Origin: an uncultured Fidelibacterota bacterium
Lineage (GTDB): Bacteria > Marinisomatota > Marinisomatia > Marinisomatales > UBA1611
DNA: 11,285 nt
Direction of reading: 5' to 3'
NCBI GenBank assembly: GCA_913045415.1
Contig: CAJWPW010000019.1
Coordinates: 1-11,285, forward strand
This document shows, one piece after another, positions 6,284 through 11,285 of this stretch. The translations under genes were made by a program, and so were the position numbers. The notes under the pieces are model-generated. The model was not told the DNA's origin. It did not search any database and saw only the letters and a program-made list of their open reading frames with translations. Positions within the stretch are counted from its first letter, which is position 1. Each line of letters opens with the position of its first letter.

Positions 6284-7737
6284 GATCGGTCTCCTTTATC
6301 AAAAATTAAACCGACGAAAAAGCCAATTAATGAAATCGGAACGGTGATGTACATAACAAATTCCTGCAGGAAATCTATTCCAAACCAATGAATAATATAA
6401 GTTTCCTCATCTAAATCAAATACACCATTCGTCATGATATAAATATTCAGGATGACGGTTGAAACTAATCCTAATCCTGCACTCAAAAAGCCTGCAAGCG
6501 GTTTTCTAAATTTTGGTACATACATTCCCAGCAGGATCGGCGCCAGCACACTTGAGATCAAAATAGATGCCATAAATACCCAGAGACCCAGCATTTGATC
6601 AAATGAAATAGCCATGGCAAAGCCCAAGACCCAAGATAATAATATGCCCTGACGTGTTGTTTTAATCAATTCCTGATCGGTAGCAGATGGTTTAAAAGCT
6701 GGTTTATAAATATCGTAGGCAACATTCCCGCCAGCAACAAGACAATAAGAATCCAATGTGGACATTTCCGTTGCAAGAACCCCAGCCAAAAAGAGTCCTA
6801 AAGCACCGGCTGGAAGTGCTGCCACCATGATCGTTAATAAGGCAGCATCGGGTGCAACATCAACAGGCAATGTTCCCTGGATAACAGCCACTTTTGCAGC
6901 CATGGCTAAAATGGTAATTATCCAATCGTAGGAGCCCCAAATGAAGATACCAATCACCAGGGCATTTCTTACATTTTTATAAGATTTTGCAGCAAAAATA
7001 CGCTGGTAAAACGTGGGTTCAACCAGAATCGATAGTCCAGTAGATGCATATATAATAATGAGCCAAATGGACATATCTCCCAGGGTATCAAAGTAACTGG
7101 GCTCCAATACCTTAATCATAGAATCAAATCCACCAATCAAATTCATAGCAAAGGGAAATGCCATAGCCAAGATAACACACATTAGGACAAACTGGACTGA
7201 GTCCGTGAGAGCAACTGCCCAAAATCCACCGGTGATGGTATAGATTAAGGCGATGCCGCCCAAAACCAGCATGCCCATGATAGGTTCCCAACCAAGAATA
7301 ACGTCACCCAACATGCCAAACCCATAAAGGGATAAAGCAGGGAGAGAATAAATAAAAGATGTGACCGCCCCGACATACCGTGTTTTTTTTCCATAATATT
7401 TATCTAAAATGTCGGGAAGACTTTTGAAATTTTCCTCCCTTAATCTGTGGGCCAGTAAAAATGCTGCTATCAAAAAGAAAGCGTATGTAGGGCGAGCATA
7501 GGCAAACCAAGCTACAACACCATTGGTAAAACCTAATTGAGAATCACCAAATAAGACATCAATTCCATAATAGGTAGAAATGAGAGTCGTGATTAACAGT
7601 GGTGTTGTGAGTGATCGGCCCGCAAGAAAGAAATCTTCAAAATCAGAATGTTTTTTTGCAAACCAAAGTCCAACACCTACCATTCCCAGCAAATATAGAC
7701 TAATAATTATATAATCAATTGTTGCTACTTCATACAT
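6280..7737 (-). CDS. Sodium:solute symporter (SSS/SLC5 family)
   Basis: It is an inner-membrane Na+-coupled importer with the LeuT fold. The 485-residue sequence is almost entirely hydrophobic helices (about 12-13). Family signatures are GRSLTTPLLITTLISTYYG in the first core helices, TITGGFWAVALTDSVQ (167-182), PTFYQRIFAAKS (241-252) and LATEMSTLDSYCLVAGGN (321-338), where Ser326, Thr327 and Ser330 sit in the helix that forms the Na2 site. Substrate specificity cannot be predicted. The genes around it (FAD amine oxidase, aminotransferase, aldehyde dehydrogenase) suggest an amine or amino acid. The ATG lies 3 bases after the oxidase stop, with no strong Shine-Dalgarno, so coupled translation is likely. 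Its stop overlaps the start of the tiny membrane protein. Confidence 0.93.
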   Translation of the reverse strand: MYEVATIDYIIISLYLLGMVGVGLWFAKKHSDFEDFFLAGRSLTTPLLITTLISTYYGIDVLFGDSQLGFTNGVVAWFAYARPTYAFFLIAAFLLAHRLREENFKSLPDILDKYYGKKTRYVGAVTSFIYSLPALSLYGFGMLGDVILGWEPIMGMLVLGGIALIYTITGGFWAVALTDSVQFVLMCVILAMAFPFAMNLIGGFDSMIKVLEPSYFDTLGDMSIWLIIIYASTGLSILVEPTFYQRIFAAKSYKNVRNALVIGIFIWGSYDWIITILAMAAKVAVIQGTLPVDVAPDAALLTIMVAALPAGALGLFLAGVLATEMSTLDSYCLVAGGNVAYDIYKPAFKPSATDQELIKTTRQGILLSWVLGFAMAISFDQMLGLWVFMASILISSVLAPILLGMYVPKFRKPLAGFLSAGLGLVSTVILNIYIMTNGVFDLDEETYIIHWFGIDFLQEFVMYITVPISLIGFFVGLIFDKGDRS

Positions 7738-7740
7738 GTG

Positions 7741-9012
7741 TCATGATATCCAATCTAAAAAACGAAAATATTTTGCAGCAAAAGGGAGAAACCAGGGATC
7801 TTTTTTGTAGAAGAACATCGTTTGGTGAGAAATTTCTTCATAAGGACTGCGATCCTTTTGTCCAGTCATGAGCAATCCCAATTCTGTTCCAAGATAAGTG
7901 GCAATAGATAAACCATGGCCCCCATATCCTAATGCATAATGAATGCCATTGGTCTGTCCAATATGCGGCATCAAATCAAAGGTGATTCCAAGTTTTCCTG
8001 TCCAGGAATGAGTGAATTTAACATCATTCAATTCTGGAAAAACCGTGCAAACCTGTTTCGTTAAAATGGATGCACTTTCGTTCAGATCCAGATTGGTGCT
8101 TAAATCATTTCGGCCACCCCAAAGCATGCGCCCGTCCGGAGTAAGCCGGAAATAATTCAGGAAATTTTTTGAATCATAGAACATCCGTCGTTTGGGGCTA
8201 AGCTTATCCTGCAAATCCTTTGGGAGAGGTTCACTCACAATAATATAACTGCCAACCGGGAATACTTTCGGCTTCAATTTTGGAATCAACATATCGGTAT
8301 AACCGTTTGTGGCAATAACAACATCCTTGGCCATTATTGTTCCCTGGTCTGTCGTTACTTCAAATCCATTGGGCTCCTTTTGGATTGATGAAACCTTTGA
8401 GTTTTCGCATAAAATCACACCGCGGGCAGCAACAGCTTTTGCCAAGCCATAAACATATTTTGCTGGATGGAGTCCAGCGCTGGATTCATCCGCGAGTCCC
8501 CCGAAATAAGCATGAGTCCCAATCTCACTTTTTAATTCTTCTTTTGGGACGATTGTTTTTTCATGATCCATTTCCTTTTTCAGCCAATTCACATATTCAG
8601 GAAGTTCATCAAAATGAGATTGTTTGTAAGCTAGAGCACAATGTCCGTTTCGTTCCCAATCACAATCAATCTGATTTTCCTGAATGATCGTTTCAAGGAG
8701 ATCTATTGCATCCACCGATGATTCCCAAAATTCCCGGGCATAATCTATCCCATAGATTTTTTTTATTTTGAAAATATCCTGTTTAAGCCCCGGTGTTGCC
8801 ATACCACCATTTCGAGAGCTTGCACCCCAACCGATGGTGTGTTGGTCCATCACTGCTACGGACCTGCCTGCCTTAGCCAAAACGCTGGCACAGTTAAGTC
8901 CTGTATATCCACTTCCTACGATGGCGACATCAACTTGGCTTGGCAACTCATTTGCCACCGAGAGATCATTGGGTCTGGGGAATTGGTCCGACCAAAAATT
9001 GTCAGTTTTCAT
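7741..9012 (-). CDS. FAD-dependent amine oxidoreductase, PuuB/DAO-like
   Basis: This is a D-amino-acid-oxidase-superfamily flavoenzyme of the group with gamma-glutamylputrescine oxidase (PuuB). Such enzymes oxidise a C-N bond of an amine, releasing an aldehyde or an imine. The 423 residues contain the FAD dinucleotide fold VDVAIVGSGYTGLNCASVL (27-45, GxGxxG at Gly33, Gly35, Gly38), GWGASSRNGG (61-70) typical of PuuB relatives, a strand ending KDVVIATNGYTD, and the C-terminal FAD motif GYGGHGLS. It lacks an N-terminal signal peptide, so it is cytoplasmic. The ATG is preceded by an A+T-rich stretch with no Shine-Dalgarno, 18 bases after the aminotransferase stop, so it probably depends on upstream translation. 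No PuuA-type gamma-glutamyl ligase is in view, so gamma-glutamylputrescine itself is not an assured substrate; other N-alkyl amino acids or polyamines are possible. Confidence 0.87.
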   Translation of the reverse strand: MKTDNFWSDQFPRPNDLSVANELPSQVDVAIVGSGYTGLNCASVLAKAGRSVAVMDQHTIGWGASSRNGGMATPGLKQDIFKIKKIYGIDYAREFWESSVDAIDLLETIIQENQIDCDWERNGHCALAYKQSHFDELPEYVNWLKKEMDHEKTIVPKEELKSEIGTHAYFGGLADESSAGLHPAKYVYGLAKAVAARGVILCENSKVSSIQKEPNGFEVTTDQGTIMAKDVVIATNGYTDMLIPKLKPKVFPVGSYIIVSEPLPKDLQDKLSPKRRMFYDSKNFLNYFRLTPDGRMLWGGRNDLSTNLDLNESASILTKQVCTVFPELNDVKFTHSWTGKLGITFDLMPHIGQTNGIHYALGYGGHGLSIATYLGTELGLLMTGQKDRSPYEEISHQTMFFYKKDPWFLPFAAKYFRFLDWIS

Positions 9013-9030
9013 TATTATATTTTTAACAAT

Positions 9031-10341
9031 TTAAGCAATGGCTTCTTTTACGGAATCTTCAAATTTGTTCAACGTTTCGTCAATGATCTCGTTCGTGTGT
9101 GCATCACAAATGAACCAGGGTTCCCGGGCATCATCTTCCATCCAGACACCTCGATTATACATGTTGGTACAAATAGTCTCATACATATCATCATCATGAT
9201 GCACTAAATCTCTGACTTCCTTTACTTTCTTTTCCGTTATTAAGAAGCCCTGAAGATTTGGGTGACCCGACATTTGGTGAGGTAATTCTGCATCTGTGAG
9301 AACTTTATCTAAGCCATTTTTTAATCTCATTCCACGTTTTGTAAGATTTTCTAAAATAGGTGATTCATCTAAAATCGTTAGTACAGCTTTAGCTGCAGCC
9401 ATGCTAACTGTATTGGCACCAAAGGTTCCTGCATGGGTTACACTTCCGCCCCCAAGGACATCCATCACTTCAGCAGAACCACCAAAAGCTGCTACAGGAA
9501 ATCCATTCCCCAGACTCTTTGCATAAGTGGAAATATGGGGTATAACACTATAGGTCTCTCTCGCACCACCGTTGGACAACCTGAATCCTGTTTTTACTTC
9601 ATCAAAAATCAGGACCATATTATAATCATCACACAATTTTTTTAAATGGGCCAAATATCCTTCCAGCGGTTCAATTCCTGCTATATTGCCGAGACATGGT
9701 TCTACCATGATTGCGGCTATTTCGCCATGGTGATCTTTGACGCATCTTTCAACTACATCAAAATCATTAAAGGGCAGACAATAAACATAGTCCCGGATTT
9801 TATCCGGAATTCCGGAACCAACTTGTACAGGGACTGGAGATCTCCGGGCACCCATGGCACTAATTGGTGAAGATGCTGTACTGAATAAAACGTAATCGTG
9901 AGCACCATGGTATTGCCCTTCAAATTTGATGAATTTTTCTTTATTCGTATAGCCCCGAGCAGTTCTAAGTGCGTGCATAGTTGCCTCTGTTCCGGTATTT
10001 GTGAAACGTAATTTTTCCATGCCCGGCACCATTTTTTTCACTAATTCAGCAGTTTCAACTTCCAGGGATGTTGTTGCTGCAAAGGTGGTTCCATTTTGGA
10101 TTGCTTCTGCGACAGCACTGTTGACCCGATCATCGGCGTGGCCCAAAATAATGGGGCCCCATCCTAATCGGTAATCAATGAATTCATTATTATCGGCATC
10201 CCAAACGCTGGCGCCTTTCCCTTTTACAATGACAGGGGTTTCATTATCACCAAGGTAACGAAAATTTGAACTGACACCTTTGACCAATACATTTAAAGCA
10301 CGATCAAAGATCGGCTGCGATTTTTCTCTTGAGTAACTCAT
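9031..10341 (-). CDS. Class III PLP aminotransferase, glutamate-1-semialdehyde aminomutase-like
   Basis: The 436-residue enzyme is a fold-type I PLP protein related to HemL but probably a catabolic transaminase. Numbering from the GTG at 10347 (subtract 2 for the chosen start), visible motifs are RFTNTGTEATMHALRTARGY (114-133), the PLP phosphate and ring region with FEGQYHG, Asp249 in IFDEVKTGFR for the pyridine nitrogen, and Lys277 in TYAKSLGNGFPVAAFGG for the Schiff base. I chose the ATG at 10341 because GGAG (10350-10347) lies 5 bases before it, whereas the in-frame GTG at 10347 overlaps that GGAG. It is the first gene of the amine operon. Aminotransferases acting on beta-amino acids belong to this GSAM-like group, so beta-alanine or 3-aminoisobutyrate from pyrimidine breakdown is an attractive substrate. 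True HemL is less likely because the neighbours are not tetrapyrrole genes. Confidence 0.88.
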   Translation of the reverse strand: MSYSREKSQPIFDRALNVLVKGVSSNFRYLGDNETPVIVKGKGASVWDADNNEFIDYRLGWGPIILGHADDRVNSAVAEAIQNGTTFAATTSLEVETAELVKKMVPGMEKLRFTNTGTEATMHALRTARGYTNKEKFIKFEGQYHGAHDYVLFSTASSPISAMGARRSPVPVQVGSGIPDKIRDYVYCLPFNDFDVVERCVKDHHGEIAAIMVEPCLGNIAGIEPLEGYLAHLKKLCDDYNMVLIFDEVKTGFRLSNGGARETYSVIPHISTYAKSLGNGFPVAAFGGSAEVMDVLGGGSVTHAGTFGANTVSMAAAKAVLTILDESPILENLTKRGMRLKNGLDKVLTDAELPHQMSGHPNLQGFLITEKKVKEVRDLVHHDDDMYETICTNMYNRGVWMEDDAREPWFICDAHTNEIIDETLNKFEDSVKEAIA

Positions 10342-10346
10342 ATGCA

Positions 10347-10350
10347 CTCC
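10347..10350 (-). promoter_or_regulatory. Shine-Dalgarno that fixes the aminotransferase start
   Basis: GGAG on the minus strand is 5 bases from the ATG at 10341-10339. It shares a base with the alternative GTG start at 10347-10345, so that GTG could not use it. Confidence 0.65.
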
Positions 10351-10385
10351 ATGTTAATATTTGAATTTGTTAAGATATTTTTATG

Positions 10386-10525
10386 CCCCATAAAACGTAA
10401 TTGAATTAAATATGGGGAAAGGTTGCGGGCTATTCCGCATGTGGGCAGTATTTAAAGTGGGGGGTTCCAGGGGATAGACGATTCTAGCCTGCAGGCCATC
10501 TCGGAATGGGGAGCCAAAGAATCGT
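10386..10525. ncRNA. Candidate structured RNA in the 388-base intergenic region (6S-like fragments)
   Basis: Bases 10421-10520 are about 56% G+C against about 31% for the next 100 bases, the usual look of a structured RNA in an A+T-rich genome. Inverted repeats include CCCCATA (10386-10392) with TATGGGG (10411-10417), TGCGG with CCGCA around a 6-base loop (10424-10439), and ACGATTCT (10478-10485) with AGAATCGT (10518-10525). GGTTGCGGGC (10421-10430) can pair with GCCTGCAGGCC (10487-10497) with one bulged A. On the plus strand GCGGGC, GGGTTC, AGCCTGC and CATCTCGGA occur in the same order as in E. coli 6S RNA (recalled from memory), but the apical arm would be missing. On the minus strand it could instead be a leader element of the aminotransferase operon. 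Strand and identity are unsettled. Confidence 0.3.
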
Positions 10526-10537
10526 AATACCAAAGGT

Positions 10538-10566
10538 TTGTCAGTGGATTTTCAATCATATATCAT
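10538..10566 (+). promoter_or_regulatory. Candidate sigma70 promoter for the APC permease
   Basis: TTGTCA (10538-10543) and TATCAT (10561-10566) are each one base from consensus and are spaced by exactly 17. Transcription would begin near 10573, leaving a leader of about 157 bases before the ATG at 10730. The GC-rich element lies upstream of this promoter, so it would not be in that leader. Confidence 0.5.
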
Positions 10567-10582
10567 CCAAAATATAGAGAGG

Positions 10583-10612
10583 AATATAAATATTATTTTA
10601 CAGATGTAGCAA
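10583..10612 (-). promoter_or_regulatory. Weak candidate promoter for the amine operon
   Basis: On the minus strand TTGCTA (10612-10607) and TATATT (10588-10583), spaced by 18, match sigma70 boxes at 4 and 5 of 6 positions. If used, the transcript would start near 10576 and carry the whole GC-rich element in a leader of roughly 235 bases. In A+T-rich DNA such matches arise easily by chance. Confidence 0.25.
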
Positions 10613-10729
10613 CCGGGATGAATCTATTAAGTTTTTACGTAGAGATAGGTAAATGCATAATTTGGTGTTAGAATAAATTCAACACTAAACATATCCAAAA
10701 GAATTAGGTTACATTTCCTGCCAAGAAAT

Positions 10730-11285
10730 ATGTTTAGAAGACCCAAAAAATCAAAAATGCGGTTTTGGACAACCGTATCCGCTATGTTTGTCATTTATTG
10801 TGGTGGACCTTATGGCATTGAAGAAGTGGTTGCTCAATCCGGTCCCACACTTGCCATTTTCGGATTGCTATTCATGGCTGTGTTTTGGGGAATTCCCAGT
10901 GTCCTGCAAAATAGTGAACTCATTAGCGCCATGCCTATGGAGGGTGGCATTTACCAATGGTATAAAGAAAGTTGGGGTCGCTATTGGGGATTCCAACTGG
11001 GTTGGCTAGAATGGCTCTCCTGGATGTTTGATGCAGCGCTTTATCCCACACTTTTGGCAGAATACTTTGTCATTTTCATGTGGCCGGATGCACCGTTTAT
11101 TGTAGTGTGGGGTATTACTCTTTCTGTGATCTGGCTTTCGGTTATTTTGAATATCCGTGGTTTAGATCTGGTTGGTCCCCTGTTCAATGTACTTTACTGG
11201 ATCCAGATTATACCTGTGATTATTTTTATTTACATTGGCATTGGCATGATCGATCTTTCCACTTATTCATCCTTGCATTTACCCC
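10730..11285 (+). CDS. APC-superfamily amino acid/polyamine permease, PUT-like (C-terminus cut by right edge)
   Basis: An open frame from the ATG at 10730 runs off the window after 185 codons without a stop. It encodes the first five or so helices of an inner-membrane LeuT-fold permease. A basic N-terminus (FRRPKKSKMR) leads into helix 1 with CGGPYGIEE (24-32), the broken-helix substrate motif of APC transporters. PMEGGIYQWYKESWG (69-83) and WGFQLGWLEWLSWMFDAALYP (86-106) closely parallel plant and bacterial polyamine-uptake (PUT) carriers, as far as I recall them. The first upstream in-frame stop is at 10658-10660, and 10730 is the first ATG after it. The ribosome-binding site is weak (AAGAA). 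It is divergent from the amine operon, which contains a PuuB-like oxidase, so polyamine or amino acid import fits the context. Confidence 0.87.
   Translation, partial: MFRRPKKSKMRFWTTVSAMFVIYCGGPYGIEEVVAQSGPTLAIFGLLFMAVFWGIPSVLQNSELISAMPMEGGIYQWYKESWGRYWGFQLGWLEWLSWMFDAALYPTLLAEYFVIFMWPDAPFIVVWGITLSVIWLSVILNIRGLDLVGPLFNVLYWIQIIPVIIFIYIGIGMIDLSTYSSLHLP

Noticed and set aside
8337..8687. 116-codon plus-strand open frame
   Set aside because: It is antisense to the FAD oxidoreductase gene; composition is as expected for a shadow frame.
9031..10341. HemL (glutamate-1-semialdehyde 2,1-aminomutase) for tetrapyrrole synthesis
   Set aside because: The family resemblance is real, but the operon holds a symporter, amine oxidase and aldehyde dehydrogenase and no heme genes, so a catabolic transaminase is more likely.
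10345..10347. GTG start for the aminotransferase, two codons upstream
   Set aside because: It overlaps the only Shine-Dalgarno (GGAG), whereas the ATG at 10341 is correctly spaced from it.
10421..10475. Cobalamin riboswitch on the minus strand, suggested by CCCGCAAC
   Set aside because: Only that short string fits; the remaining conserved core segments and spacing are absent.
10414..10511. G-quadruplex formed by the six plus-strand G-runs
   Set aside because: The runs are separated mostly by loops of 9 or more bases and several can take part in ordinary helices; the G-run bias is noted but a quadruplex is not supported.
10788..11009. 73-codon open frame on the plus strand
   Set aside because: It is out of frame with, and wholly inside, the APC permease gene starting at 10730, whose protein has clear family motifs.

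Overview
The window is a catabolic island from a moderately A+T-rich bacterium with compact operons. Several genes have Shine-Dalgarno sequences, so it is bacterial, but no taxonomic marker is present. The gene content would suit an uncultured marine heterotroph of the FCB or Marinimicrobia type; that is only a guess. There are ten near-certain genes (two cut by the window edges), one 40-residue membrane protein, and one GC-rich intergenic segment that may be a structured RNA.

Left block (1-4105, minus strand), read as transcribed: an NCS2/NAT nucleobase permease, dihydropyrimidinase, beta-ureidopropionase (nitrilase fold), and the N-terminal third of a dihydropyrimidine dehydrogenase (PreA/PydA type) that runs off the left edge. 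Gaps are 21-34 bases, so this looks like one operon. It would import uracil or thymine and degrade it by the reductive route to beta-alanine or 3-aminoisobutyrate, CO2 and ammonia. Facing away from it, across 119 bases holding overlapping candidate promoters and repeated CTATTC/GAATAG half-sites, is a fungal-type (FCY1-like) cytosine deaminase at 4225-4686. It would feed cytosine into the same pathway as uracil.

Middle block (4690-10341, minus strand), read as transcribed: a class III aminotransferase of the glutamate-1-semialdehyde aminomutase-like group, a PuuB-like FAD amine oxidase, a sodium:solute symporter (SSS family), a tiny membrane protein overlapping the symporter stop codon by ATGA, and an NAD(P)-dependent aldehyde dehydrogenase. 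Together these would import an amine or amino acid, deaminate it to an aldehyde and oxidise that to an acid. The substrate cannot be read from sequence. The beta-amino acids made by the left block and polyamine-type amines are the two candidates the context supports.

Right end (10342-11285): a 388-base intergenic region with a sharply bounded GC-rich core (about 56% against about 31% just to its right), several inverted repeats, and partial resemblance to both strands of the 6S RNA closing stem. Next come a good sigma70-like promoter and the start of an APC-superfamily permease of the polyamine-uptake (PUT-like) type, cut by the right edge. Its divergent position beside the amine oxidase cluster suggests a shared amine diet. 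I saw no rRNA, tRNA, CRISPR array, insertion sequence or attachment site.
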